The notes under the pieces were generated by a model. The model did no database searches and was not told where the DNA came from. It worked only from the letters and a program-made list of their open reading frames with translations. Positions 21,541 through 32,949 of a stretch of DNA of 64,000 bases are shown in pieces. Source of the DNA: Termitomyces sp. T153 (taxonomy: Eukaryota > Basidiomycota > Agaricomycetes > Agaricales > Lyophyllaceae). Within the stretch, counting starts at the first letter, position 1. Each line of letters starts with the position of its first letter. The DNA is taken from assembly GCA_018296165.2 (NCBI GenBank), contig JACKQL020000012.1, positions 558,001-622,000 on the forward strand, read 5' to 3'. A program made the position numbers and the translations under genes.

Positions 21541-23700
21541 TGTTTTTTTTTTTTAATCCATTTATGTGTCTGAAGCACTACATGCCTATGTTACATAGTA
21601 CATCAGAAGTAGCTACTTGTACAAGAGCCATGGAATGCAACACCCCCCCATGTATGCAGAGAATGAGTGAGCCGGCACGTCCTAGTGCCATTTTAGGCCA
21701 TGCTCCCCTGGTAGGAACCTAAAAGAACACTGGTGGGGTGTGACAGGGTTTTGGAAGGCAACAAGTGCCTAACTGTAAGCTGGGCAACAGGGGACAAGCA
21801 GCTGGGCCATGTACCCAACCAATGCTGAAATGAAGAAAAGTCAGTAGTTATGGTGGGCTCAAGCTGAGTGCTATCAATGAGGGGGTTTGGGTTAAATTAA
21901 GTATGTCAGTGGGGGGTTGAGTAACCAGGCTGGGGGGGGCTTCAACTTGGGGGTATGGGGGCCCTATCAAGTGGAGTTGGAAGGCAACAGAAGCTTAAAG
22001 CATTGTGTTGAGTGTATAAACCTGAAAAGATATTTTAGGGCATTGGCAGTGGCCAGCAGGTGTTGTAGGGACTCAGCTTTGCAACAAAGTTTGGTTCTAA
22101 GATGGACGTGTTGTTCCTGCTGGTAGTGCGGGCATTCAAAGAGGAAGTGATGGATTGTTTCCACTGTAAGGCCTAAGCAGTTGGGGCAGACCAGGGTCTT
22201 GGACTGTTTGATGCGGAAGAGGTATTGGTTGAGGGCAATGTGGCCGGTATGAAGTTGTGTCAGGATAGCGGACTGCTTGCGCCCAAGGTCCCTGACCAGC
22301 TGCATGTATTGTTATGACAGGAAGGATTTGTCAATCCTGTTGATGTTCTTGAAATGAGGGGACCTTCTCCATTGGCACTTCCACTTCACTATGGTATTGG
22401 TGAGGAGGTGCTGGTGTGTGGCTAGGACACTTGCTGGTAGGGGCTTAGATCTCAGGTAGACTGGAAGGTGCTTTAATGTGCTGGATGTTCCTTGGGCTGC
22501 AATCTTGGCGAGTTCATGAGCCCTCTCATTAGGTCTGAAGCCAATATGGCCAGGGAACCAGTGCACCTGCAGGTCAATTACACCTCTGGTTCTGTCGACC
22601 CATTGACAGTCCACATGGAGCACTGCCTGCCTGCAGGATGCTCAAGAGAGCCTGTCAACCTTACAGTGCAGGTTCTCTGCTGCTGTGTGGACCTGGTCAA
22701 GGAGGTAGTGGGCTGGGTGGGGACATTGGTTTAATAGGGCTTTTATAGTGGCTTGGCTGTCGCTACCCATGATTACCTGCCCATCAATGCTATGGACTAC
22801 TGATGTCAGGAGGTGTAGGCCAAGGGTAAAACCCATGGCCTTGCCCTTGTAGACTGTGTGCTCTGCATCAGAGCCAAGGTGGTAGGTCAGATAGGAGGTT
22901 TCCCAGTGATTGACATAAAGAACCGCTGAGGCACTAACACCCCCTTCAAAGCCAGATCTGTCACAGTAAACTGAGATGGATGTGGATGCATGGGTGTTTG
23001 TGATGGCCACCAGTGCTGCATCCTTGTCATCTGCGATGTGCGTGGTAAGGGACAGGCAGTAATTGGGTTGGTGGTGGATGGGATGCACTGTTTTAATGGA
23101 CATGGAGTCTACACCTGTGAAAGAGAAGAGGTTATAGAGAGGGGAGTGGTGTCTCCTCACAAACCAATTAGCTGCTCAACAAGCTGGGCTGTGGAGGGGG
23201 TGAAGCAGTGGTAGAGACAAGATATGCACTGTGGCACAGGTCAGGACCTTCCAAAACAACAGGTCCACCAGGAGAAGGTTTGCATGGATGTCAAGGGCAT
23301 CTTCCACAGTGTTGCTCAGCGCACTGGTCATCAGCTTCACTGCCTTACACTGGGTGGGGCAGAGCTTCTTGATGACCAAGACTGAACCCAACCTTCTCCC
23401 ACCATCCAAGGGGGTGGTGACACCTGTGAACCACATGTCAGCAGCATAAGTAAAAGCTGGGACTGCCACCATATTGTAAAGCTGGCAGACTCATTGGGGG
23501 GGCATTCCTCCCAAGGTGCAGGATAGGCAGGCTATCTGTGTTGTCCACTACATGGCACTGGCTGTGACTTTCTGGGTGTGTGTGTTCTACTGGAGTTGAG
23601 GGTTGATAACTACCCCCAAGTACTTGTATGAGGCCACTGTATTGATAGTTTGAGGGGCCATGGAGCTGTCAGGGTTAGTTCTCAGCAGTGATAAGTCCTG
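21541..23700 (-). mobile_element. 5'-truncated non-LTR (LINE, I/Tad-like) retrotransposon relic
   Basis: Minus-strand ORF2 C-terminal half. The end of RT shows SYKYLGVVINPQL (near 23,600) and AVPAFTYAADMWFTGV (23,415-23,470). The RNase H domain follows (22,642-23,160) with VYCDRSGFEGG and MGSDSQATIKAL; the catalytic Glu block reads YKGKAMGF, so Glu became Lys. Then come VHWFPGHIGFRPNE (22,530) and a C-terminal Cys/His region (CPNCLGLTVETIHHFLFECPHY, 22,125-22,190). A 12-nt T run at 21,543-21,554 is the expected poly(A) tail in reverse. The apurinic endonuclease and most of RT are missing. Confidence 0.85.
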
Positions 23701-23777
23701 GGGGATTGTGTTGTGGTGCAATTGGGGAGATCAGAAATGTAAAGGGTTGAGTCTGCCCTATGGAAAGGAATACCAGA

Positions 23778-23990
23778 ATTGTCAGCCAGGGTCAGATGAG
23801 AAATGCTCAAAGATACAAAAACTCCAAGGTAGAGAGGTAATGCTGGCATGGACAATGTTTGAAGATGTGAAGGCTCCAAGATAGAAGGGCAACATTGGTG
23901 GAAAACTAGTTGTCTGGCAGGGTAGAGTGAGCAATGCTTGAAGACATCAAACCTCTAAGGTAGGTGGGTAATGCTGGTGGGAAAGGAAAT
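23778..23990 (+). repeat. Degenerate tandem repeat, about 65-70 bp unit, 3 copies
   Basis: Three successive stretches share the pattern 'agggtnagatgagnaatgct..gaagat..aa..ctccaaggtag..ggtaatgctggtg'. Divergence between copies is substantial, unlike the 49-bp array. Confidence 0.5.
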
Positions 23991-24376
23991 GGTAAACATC
24001 TGGAGGGAAATATACCATGCAATGGATTTTCAGCAGGATTATCCATTGTCAAGTCCCATGAAGTGGTGATCCAGATAGAATGGGATTGAAATTTAGACAC
24101 AATATTTTGCAAAATGAAGTTGCATGCCAAATTTTAAGAACAACCAGCTGCTAAGGCACCCATGCAACCCATGTTGTCTGAATGAATGATTATATGACAG
24201 TTGTTGTATTTAGCTGTAATGATAGCATGCACTGCAAGGTTAATAGCAACCATCTCAGCCCAGCCTATGTTGCAATCAGGTGACATCCATCCAGGTAGTA
24301 GCTTCCAGGCCAGCCACTTCCCATTCAGGATGAAACCAATACTCCATGAGGTTGGAGCATCAACATAAAAAGCTAT
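23906..24376 (-). mobile_element. RT/RNase H relic of the YR (DIRS-like) element, distal part
   Basis: Minus-strand frames give FYVDAPTSWSIGFILNGKW, IGWAEMVAINLAVHAII and IHSDNMGCMGALAAG, an RNase H-like domain with D, E and D positions present. It is followed by ILQNIVSKFQSHSIWI and NPAENPLHG, the segment that normally follows this domain in Agaricomycete RT/YR elements. The domain is cut at 24,376 by the solo LTR and continues at 25,533. It lies upstream of the recombinase on the same strand, as DIRS gene order predicts. Confidence 0.65.
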
Positions 24377-25527
24377 TGTCAGGTTCCACTGACCACAGGG
24401 GCTCAGCAACACTGGGCAAATCCTTACTAGGCAGACATGATGTCCTACACTGATAACCTGGCACTTGGAGAAGGTTTAGACTCTAGAGACTTGCAAGGAT
24501 AAGTGAAGGGAAGTGATCCAAACAAGTCAGGGGTGGTCCAGGGAAGTCTAAGACAAGTTGTGGGGAAGGGGTTGGACTTAATGGGGTGTCAGGTACAAGT
24601 CTGGAAGCAAGTATCAGAGGTAAAGGGCAAATGGAGGCTACACAAGTGATGGGAGCAGGGCTAGAGTTTGATGGGGAATCAACAGAAGTTGATGGGTTTT
24701 GGGACCAAGTGAAGAGCAAGGTCTGGAGTTGGTTTAAGGAGTGTTTGAGGTTTGTAATTGTAAGTGTGGAGTTTGTGAAGGCATTCAGGTTGAAAGGACT
24801 TGAACACAACAAAGGAAATGGAGTCAAACAAGACAAGATGGAGTTAAGATGAGATTGAGACAAGGACAAAAATAGATTCAAGTGGAGGTACAAAACAATA
24901 ATGGAGATAGAGACAAGACAAGACCAAGAGACTGAGATAAGACCAGGAGACTGAGAGGAAAGGGAAAACATAACACAGAACACAAAACACAAGATGGAAA
25001 CAATTAGACCATAGGTAACATTAAGCAATATCAAGACTAGAGTATGGGATGCTACTCTACAACTTATATACTGACTACTGGAGAGCTCTGGGGGACAGTG
25101 GGTCTAGTAGCAGAGCTCAACAGAGCCACACAGAGTCAATGGGTGTTGGTTGTGATTAGGGGATGGGCCATGGTGATATTCTGATGGGATCAGTTGGGAA
25201 CATGGGCCATCCCAGGGTCATTGTGATGCTCCAGAGTTTGGTTGAGCAAACCAGGGTGATGAGTTGATGATGTATGCTGGAGTCAGGAACAGTGGGGGGA
25301 GGGTTCCAGGGGTTCAGGAGAGGCAGGGGAGGCATTAACAGTTGCAGGGAAGGTGTTGGAGTTAGCCAGGTGGCCATCAGAGTTTACTGGAAAAGTGTCA
25401 GAGTTACCTGGAGTAGGTGCCATGGGTGGGCAAAGGTTGAGGAAGTCAAAGGAGGAGATGGGAGTGAACTCTGGAGAAGTGAGGTGGCTGGGAATGAGGT
25501 CCAGAGTTCTGGGAATGGGTTGTAACA
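24377..25527 (-). repeat. Solo LTR, same family as the element at 26-33 kb, TSD GCTAT
   Basis: 1,151 bp, beginning TGTCAGGTTCC and ending TTGTAACA, flanked by GCTAT at 24372-24376 and 25528-25532. It aligns along its length with the two 1,170-bp LTRs but is CpG-stripped and clearly older. The minus-strand TATA box (25063-25070 as cttatata) is retained. A solo LTR with target duplication is the product of LTR-LTR recombination of a former full element. Confidence 0.9.
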
Positions 25528-25532
25528 GCTAT

Positions 25533-25720
25533 ATCCAATGCCTTAGGAGGCTGCATTATCTTCATGGAGCAATGGAAATGTTGGAAGGTGTCCTTCTACC
25601 ATCCAATGTCAACCATAACTGTGGGGGTGATTCTATGTTCAACCCAAGGAGGTGAGTCCTTAGGAAAACCAGTTCTGAACTTTATAAAGGCTTGGTAAAC
25701 TCAAATAGTGATCAGGAATG
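25533..25720 (-). mobile_element. RT/RNase H relic of the YR element, proximal part
   Basis: Continuation of the RNase H relic beyond the solo LTR. Minus-strand frames give PPWVEHRITPTVMVDIGW and KDTFQHFHCSMKIMQPP directly before the FYVDA block, once the solo LTR and one TSD copy are removed. Confidence 0.5.
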
Positions 25721-26171
25721 ACTAGAGTGATGTGATTAAGCATGTAAAACTCCCACAAACCAGGAGAGCAGTCAAAGATGTCTGCTCAGAGAGTTTTTGA
25801 TGACACATTGTAACATTTCAATGGCATCATTGCAGATGTAAGATTGTTAACTTCCACTACAATGAAGAAGACTCCACTGGCCACATAGCATACAATACAA
25901 AACAACATGCACTTGTAGTGCTCTATCCTGCAATAACACATTTTTGACTGTGAGTATTTAGTGATTAATTGTTGAGCCCCTTTTTGTTTTGAACACTTTG
26001 TTTGAACATTTCAAATCAATCTTAAATCATTTAGTTACACTTTGAAAATGTATTCTAAGTGCTTTGAGGCCCCAAACCTAGTCAATCAAAGTATCTGGTA
26101 GAGTATTAAATAAACAAAGTCTGACTTTCAAATTCACATCACAAGCACAGTGCTCATCTGCTCAATGGCCA
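25721..26171. other. CpG-free spacer
   Basis: No coding motif seen. It ends in the target duplication GGCCA (26167-26171) of the next element. Confidence 0.4.
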
Positions 26172-27341
26172 TGTCAGGTTCCGCTGACCTCGGGGGCTCA
26201 GCTGCACTGGGCAAGTCCTTACTAGGCGGGTGTGATCCCCTTGCGCTAGCAACCGAACACTCGAAAGCATTCCGGGCACTGATGGTTTGTGTGGATAGTT
26301 GGTGGGATGTGATCCGGACAGATCCGAGGAGGTCCGGAGAAGTCAGATTGCAAGGAAATGGGATGGGCTTGGCGGGGTTCAGGCAGAAGACCATATGGGA
26401 GATTCGCAGAAGTGAAGGAGTAGGCAGCAGTGTGATCAATGGGAGCAGAGCCGGGGTTTGATGGGAGATCAATTGGAGTTGATGGAGTCCGGGACCGAGC
26501 GAAGAGCGAGGTTCAGGCCTGGTGAAAGAGTGTTGGGGTTTGTAATCGTAACCGTGGAGTTCATGAGGTCGTTAGGGTTGATGAAGACTTGGGCCCAACA
26601 GCCGGACGGAGTCACCGAGACAGCGTCAGATGAAATGGAATGGAGTCGATATGGAACAAGAGTAGATTCGAGTGGAGATATGAGACGATAACAAGAATGA
26701 TAACGAAATGGAGACACAACAAGACCAGGAGACTGAGATAAGACCGGGAGACTGAGATAAGACCAGGAGACTGAGAGTAAGGAAAACGAAACACAAAACA
26801 CAAAACACAAAACACAAGAAGGAAACAATCAGACTATAGGTAACGTTAAGCAATATCAAGACTAAAGTACAAAGAGCTACTCGATGTCTTATATACTGAC
26901 TACTGGAGAACTTTGGAGTACGTCAGCTGTGGTGGCAGGGCTTGGTGGGGCTTGACAGAGTTGGCAGGTGTCAGTTGCGATCAGGGGTCAGGCCACATTG
27001 ATATGTTGATGGGATCATTTGGGTATGCAGGTTGCCCCGAGGTTGTTGTGATTCTCCGGAATGGGTCAGAGGAATCAGGGTGTTGAGTTGATGATGGGTG
27101 GCAAAGATCGGGAACAGCGGGGGTGGTTCTTGGAGTTTGGGGGACCCAGGGTAAGTGTCAGTTGCTGCGGGGAAGACATCAAAGTTGGCCAGGGGGCCGT
27201 CGGAGTTAGCTGGGGAGGCGTCGGAGTTAGCTGAGGGTGCGTTGGGGCTAATTGAAATAGGCACGGGGCATGGGCGGAAGTTCGGTGGAGCGTCAGGCAT
27301 TGCTGGACGATGTGCGGGGGTCCAGGGGACAGGTCATGACA
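26172..27341 (-). repeat. Left LTR (3' LTR in element orientation)
   Basis: 1,170 bp. TATA box as cttatata at 26888-26895. Over the first ~390 bp I count about 20 differences from the right LTR, all but one transitions and mostly at CpG/TpG/CpA. Confidence 0.93.
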
Positions 27342-27356
27342 TCACCCCCCCTTCAG
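27342..27356 (-). promoter_or_regulatory. Polypurine tract (minus strand)
   Basis: TCACCCCCCCTTCAG on the plus strand reads as a purine-rich tract on the minus strand, immediately inside the left LTR. It is the main evidence, with the TATA box, that the element points left. Confidence 0.65.
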
Positions 27357-27553
27357 CGTCGAGACCCTTTGAGATGCGGGGAGCAGGACAGGGATCAGCG
27401 GGGCATGGGAGTCGAAGCCAAGTAATATTGATCAGTCCGCAGCAAGTGATAGCGGCGTGGGAGATGAAGTTGAAGCGCAGCCGCCACTTTGTCAGGGTTC
27501 TCTTCAATCAATTAAAAGCTTTGGACATACTCCAGGGTTTCCCAAATTTTGTT

Positions 27554-28739
27554 ATGTCTTCCCCCAGTGTTCCAGTAGTCTCTCCCAATGATTTGGACAA
27601 GGTGGTGGTGTACGACAGTGGGGGGGAGGAGTTTGAGCGTTGGTGCCACGCTAGTGTCAGGGACTGGAGCCATAAGCGGTGTCGATGTGTCTTCTCAGGA
27701 TGACTGACGGGGTTTTTTGTAGAGTCGTCCATGGTGGTGGTGGTGGATTTTCTGGGGGTCCCGAAGTGGACCAAGTTTTGTCCCACGCTGCTGAAGGAGG
27801 GGAGCATGGGGCGGTCTGCAGAGAAGGTGGGGCTTTTGCAGGGTGGTCAGGGAAAGGGGGCGTCCTCAGTGGTGATTCGTGGGAAGTGTCGAGCCTCCCC
27901 GCCCTCGGGAGCAGGACCCAGCAAGAAGCTGCGTGGGCGCGAGCCATTGACAGGGCCTCCGGAGTCTCTCCCTTTTTCTCCTACCCCAGGCGTTCCATCA
28001 GAACAGTCATCAAGTCCCCCCATGCCTATTCCTTCGATCACGGAGGTCTTCCTTTGCAAGCAGGTGGAGGCTTTGACGACGTTATTGGCAGTACGGGAGG
28101 GTGAGCTCTGCCAGGCAAGGGAGGACCGTGATGTGGCATGGACAGAGAAGGAGGCGATGGAGTGGGAAAGGAATACTTCAGTGTGCGTGGCAACGGAGCG
28201 AGCGTTAGAGGTGTGGGGCTTGCAGGAGTGTCTGATGCAGATGGAGGGGCAGTCCATGGGGGGAGTGGAGGGGCAGGGATGAGTTCCAGAGGGGGATGCA
28301 TTGTGGGTGGAGCTGGAGGCAGTGAGGCAGAGGGAGGACTGGTTAGCCAATGAGGCCGCTTGGGGGCATGCGGGAATCCTCTGTGAGTTGTCTCCAGTTC
28401 CTCCATTTGTTACTGACGGTTCATTTTCTGGGTTTAGGCTGGGTGTGGGAGCATCGGATCCTCTTGGATGGTGCCTCCGTGGCATTCGCGTTGATTCAGG
28501 ACGGGTTGGTGCAGGGGTCCGCAGTTTGGCCTCCAGAGTTGCAGCAGGGGATGGCGCAATTGGAGAGGTTGTTGGCGGGGCATCGGCGACGTAATGCAGT
28601 GGCCCTGGGGTCGTGGTGGGAGGTGGCGGCTGATGCGGGGGAGGCGTTGCCGGGGTTGGCGGAGGTCTTAGCGGTGGTGTGGGCCCAGATGGAAGTTGAC
28701 CTGGGGGTAGGGTTGCCGGGGGGTCCGGGGAGGGAGTGA
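27554..28739 (+). pseudogene. Intron-containing coiled-coil ORF antisense to its host LTR element
   Basis: ATG 27554 opens a frame that continues to 28382. A 55-nt intron (GTGAGT...TTTAG, 28383-28437) then leads in phase into 28438-28739, 377 codons in all. Two in-frame TGA codons (27701 and 28280) interrupt it. The product has an acidic N-terminus, a basic Pro/Ser-rich middle, a coiled coil rich in E, R and A (KQVEALTTLLAVREGELCQA..., about 27.9-28.25 kb), and after the intron a helical tail (RILLDGASVAFALIQ, LERLLAGHRRRNAV). I recognise no catalytic domain. The long frame continuity through two point stops suggests it was coding until recently. It lies antisense to the LTR-driven transcript. 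Confidence 0.65.
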
Positions 28740-31700
28740 GATGGGTGCGGGCCTCATTTCTTGTTGCTCTTGGACTTGCTGCCTCCCTTGCCTGTTGTAT
28801 ATATATTATTTTTGGTACGCGAACATGTCCTTTTCTTGGTCCCTGGGCATGTGAAGTGAGGTTTTAGTTGGTATGAGGGGGAAGTAAGCGAAACACACAG
28901 GGGTGTGAGAGGGAGTTGAATCCCTAGTGAATCCAGAGGCGAGGGTTACGCCCACTAGTGCCGTCTGTGCTGGCTAGTCCCAGGGTTTGTCAGGACAGGG
29001 CGGGGCATCGCAGGGAGGGCTCCCGAGGTCTGGCGGGGGTGGTGGGAGTTCTCCGGTGGAGTTCCGTGGCATTTTGGGATGTTGTATTGAGTTCAATTCT
29101 CGGAATTTCCAACCAGGGGTGTAGGGGTTTTCTTTGGTCTGCGGCGGGGACGTGCACCGTGTTGGTATCGGAGGGTGGACCTTCAAATCTTTCATGGGTG
29201 TCCAGCAGGTTCGGGGCTTTGGTCTTCTTGGCAGTGTGGTTGGCGGGGGGGACAGAGGTCTTCCCGTGATCTGGCCCTTGGGCTGACGCTGGTGGCAAAG
29301 GCGGTGGGGTCTCTTCATTGGTGGGGGTCGGTGGGGCGAGGTTCATCCTCACAGCATAGTTGGTCTGGGTCAAGGTTGTGCTTTGGAGTATTGCATCTGT
29401 GGGCGGGCATATTCAGGTGGTGCTTTGGTGTGCTCCGGAGTGTTGATGGCTGAGGGGGCAGGGTGTGGAGTGACCAGTCCCAACCAGTTCCTTTTGGGTC
29501 TGGAGCCGAAATTTGAGGTTCCAGGTCATCTACGTGACATTGCTTTCCTGACCAAAGGTAAGTCCCAAGACGGACAGAGGGGTCTTACGTATTTCTGACA
29601 CTCCTTCGAGTTTGGAGGTCTGTTGGAGTCCTGTTGGGTGGATGTTTCTTTTGGGCAGGGGCAGTGTGGGGGTTGGTTGGGGAATGGCTCACTTCAGCAG
29701 AGATGCTTCGGGGCTTGTTTCGAGGGTTGTTCCTTCCTGGGAGTCGGTGGTTCCTCCATCGGGGAAGAATTGGGCAGTCCTAGAGTCAATGCAAGGGTCA
29801 CTCGGTGGGGGTTTGTTGGTTGTGTTGGCGTTGGGGGTGGTGTGGGTGGAGGAAGGGGTCTGAGGTGCGTTTTGTTGGTCCACAGTTCCAAGTGTGAGTA
29901 CCAGGGGTCCAGAGTTGATGAGGGGGTTGGGGTTGGGTCTTAACTTGCGAGTGGGGTTGTGTTGCAAATCAGGGGGGGAGCTCTGGAGTGGGGTTTTTTT
30001 GCAGAGCGGCGGAGTGGTTGTGCAGGAGTGGCAGTGGCTCCTGGAGCTGAGCTTGGATGGGGGGAGATGGTTGTTCATGATTGTTGGGGGGGCGGTAGGG
30101 AGGTTGGTCGTGGGGAGGCACTGTAGTGGAACTCCCCAGGAGTCGCAGCAGGGTTGAGGCAACTCTTCATTCGTGTTCCGGAGTGGCCCGGAGATTGTTG
30201 CAAATGTGGGGGTGGCAGTGGGGAGAGGCACTGCTTGCTTCTTGGGGAAGGCATCAGCAATCTTTAGGGTACTCCGAGGGATTACTTTGCATGTGGCCTG
30301 CTTCTGGGTACTCCCAAGAGGATAATTCATATGTGGCTTGCTTCTGGGTGCTCCGATGATGTGGTCCCCGTTTGGTGGACATATTCTGGCATAGGGGCGG
30401 GATTTGGAGTGGGTGGTGATTTATATCGTGGAGTTGGGGCTACCAGGGCATCGTTGTTGGGCTGGCGCCGTGAGTCCCCTCGATTAAATGTCATAGTCAG
30501 AGCAGAGGCCCTGGGGTTGTATTGCCAGGGTCCAGAGCTGTGTCGAGGGGTTCGGAGGGGGTCAGAGGGGTGGGTCGGCAGTTTTGGGCTGGCACGGGAT
30601 TGTTTGGGTCATTGAGCCAGGTGGGGGAGGTCCTTTAAGGATATCGGAGCGTATGCCCTTTGGATCGTCAGGTCGCTTGAACGGCTGATCGATATTTTCT
30701 GGATGATGGTGGGGCTTCTCCCTCCCTTATATGAACATGTCAGCGAATTTAGAGTACTTAGGGGAACTACTTCATATAGGGTCCTTTTTCCTATAGTTAG
30801 TTCAGGGTGGCTCCTATGCTGGGGGTTCTTTTGTGGGAGGTGGCAGAGTCTGGTGGTGGAGTTTAGGTTCGGGGGTGTCATGCGGGGAGGTTTGGCATCC
30901 AGGGTCTGCATTGTCGGGAGTTCCAGATTGTGTGGGGGGAGGGGGTGAAATAACGGCGCAGTCTGGAGTTGTTCCTTGTCAAGAGTGGGGTGCCGTGGTT
31001 CTCCTCGTTAACTTTGGGGCTGTGCTTGAGGCGGCAGGGTGGAGGGTGCGTAGCCATTCTTTTTCTAACTGTCTAGAGGTTCGGGGATGTCTTGGTCTTG
31101 TTCTGGGGTTGTCGGGGTCAGGTCGGAGGTGTCAGGGCCCCTTTATTTGTTGGGCGGAGATGACGGCCAAATCGTCTAAGATCCGGAAGCAGGTTCTAGG
31201 GTTGGAGCGTAGCCTGGATCTGGAGTTCTTGCTCTGTTGTTGGGATTGTTAGTGGGTCGGTGGATCCACAGGTGGGCTTCAGGGAAGCGCGTTCTCAGTG
31301 GTCTCCTTGTGGCTGGTGATCCTTTGTGCAATAGTTGACAGTTTTGCAGCAGGTTGGCATTATTGTTTGTTGGAGGGTTGGCGCGGTGCCAGAGACTTTG
31401 TCGCTCATTTGGTCGGATGGTAGCCAGGTTTTGGAATGCTGTTCTTTGGGTGACATTGGGGTCAACTTGGATGGAGTTGGCAGAGGGGTTAAGGGTGGGG
31501 TGGGAGATGATTTGATGGTCTGCGTGAGGGGTTTGAGGTTGGGTGTGGGTTGGGGAGGGTGTCCATGGGGGGAGCCATTGTATGAATGTAACTGGGGCGG
31601 AGGGGACATTTGGTGTCAGATCCATGACTCAATGTGCCCCAGCAAATTGGGCAGGGCCATATGAATCATAAGGGTTTCCAGGCATGGGTAGATCATAGAC

Positions 31701-31774
31701 ATCGGAGTTATTTGGTCATATGTGCGGAGATAGTGCGGGCATCACGGACGGGGTAAGGTAGAGTCTTGATATTA
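28740..31774. other. Interior of the LARD-like element without recognisable genes
   Basis: G-rich on the plus strand. Minus-strand ORFs (for example 29,689-30,330 and 31,176-31,625) are Pro/Thr/Asn-rich. No retroviral motif was found on either strand. A candidate primer-binding site would lie at 31,757-31,774 on the minus strand, just inside the right LTR, but the match to initiator tRNA is poor. Confidence 0.5.
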
Positions 31775-32944
31775 TGTCAGGTTCCGCTGACCTCAGGGGC
31801 TCAGCTGCACTGGGTGAGTCCTTACTAGGCAGGCGTGATCCCCTTGCGCTAGCAACCAAACACTCGAAAGTGTTCCGGGCACTGATGGTTTGTGCGGATA
31901 GTCGGTGGGATGTGATCCGGACAGATCCGAGGAGGTCCGGAGAAGTCAGATTGCAAGGAAATGGGATGGGCTTGGCGGGGTTCAGGCAGAAGACCATATG
32001 GGAGATTCGCGGAAGTGAAGGAGTAGGCAGCAGTGTGATCAATGGGAGCGGAGCCGGGGTTTGATGGGAGATCAATTGGAGTTGATGGAGTCCGGGAGTG
32101 AGTGAAGAGCGAGGTTCAGGCCTGGTGAAAGAGTATCGGGGTTCGTAATTGTAACTGTGGAGTTCATGAGGTCGTTAGGGTTGATGAAGACTTGGGCACA
32201 ACGGCCGGATGGAGTCACCGAGACAGCATCAGATGAAATGGAATGGAGTCGATATGGAACAAGAGTAGATTCGAGTGGAGATACGAGACAATAATGAGAA
32301 TGATAACAAAATGGAGACACGACAAGACCGGGAGACTGAGATAAGACCAGGAGACTGAGATAAGACCAGGAGACTGAGAGTAAGGAAAACGAAACACAAA
32401 ACACAAAACACAAAACACAAGAAGGAAACAATCAGACTATAGGTAACGTTAAGCAATATCAAGACTAGAGTACAAAGAGCTACTCGATGTCTTATATACT
32501 GACTACTGGAGAACTTTGGAGTACGTCAGCTGTGGCGGCAGGGCTTGGTGGGGCTCGACAGAGTTGGTGGGTGTCAGTTGCAATCAGGGGTCAGGCCACG
32601 TTGATATGTTGATGGGATCATTTGGGAATGCGGGTCGCCCTGAGGTTGTCGTGATACTCCAGAATGGGTCGGAGGAATCAGGGTGTTGAGTTGATGATGG
32701 GTGGCAAAGATCGGGAACAGCGGGGGTGGTTCTTGGAGTTTGGGGGACCCAGGGTAAGTGTCAGTTGCTGCGGGGAAGATGTCGAAGTTAGCCAGGGGGC
32801 CGTCGGAGTTAGCCAGGGAGGCGTCGGAGTTAGCCAAGGGTGTGTCGGGGCTAATTGAAATAGGCATGGGGCATGGGTGGAAGTTTGGCGGAGCGTCGGG
32901 GGTTGCTGGACAATGTGCGGGGGTCCAGGGGACAGGTCGTGACA
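31775..32944 (-). repeat. Right LTR (5' LTR in element orientation)
   Basis: 1,170 bp, TATA box as cttatata at 32491-32498. It is the promoter-bearing LTR of the element and points away from the NLR gene, whose stop codon lies about 370 bp to its right. Confidence 0.93.
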
Positions 32945-32949
32945 GGCCA

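Larger units (their letters stand above)
26172..32944 (-). mobile_element. LTR retroelement without RT/integrase (LARD-like), TSD GGCCA
   Basis: Two 1,170-bp LTRs (26172-27341 and 31775-32944), ends TGTCA...TGACA, flanked by GGCCA at 26167-26171 and 32945-32949. Orientation is minus: a TATATAAG box lies on that strand in both LTRs, and a purine tract (GAAGGGGGGG on the minus strand) abuts the inner edge of the left LTR. The 4.4-kb interior has no recognisable RT, RNase H, integrase or protease on either strand. Minus-strand ORFs there are Pro/Thr-rich and low in information. Mobilisation would need enzymes from another element. It keeps its CpGs while its flanks have lost theirs, so it inserted after the flanks decayed. 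Confidence 0.9.

Noticed and set aside
26134..26859. ORFs inside the left LTR, repeated at 31.7-32.5 kb, as paired genes
   Set aside because: They recur because the two LTRs are direct repeats; no protein motif.
29689..30330. 213-codon Pro/Thr-rich minus-strand ORF as gag of the LARD-like element
   Set aside because: It has no capsid, zinc-knuckle or protease motif, and G/C skew of the region explains open frames. Strand agrees with the element, but nothing supports function.
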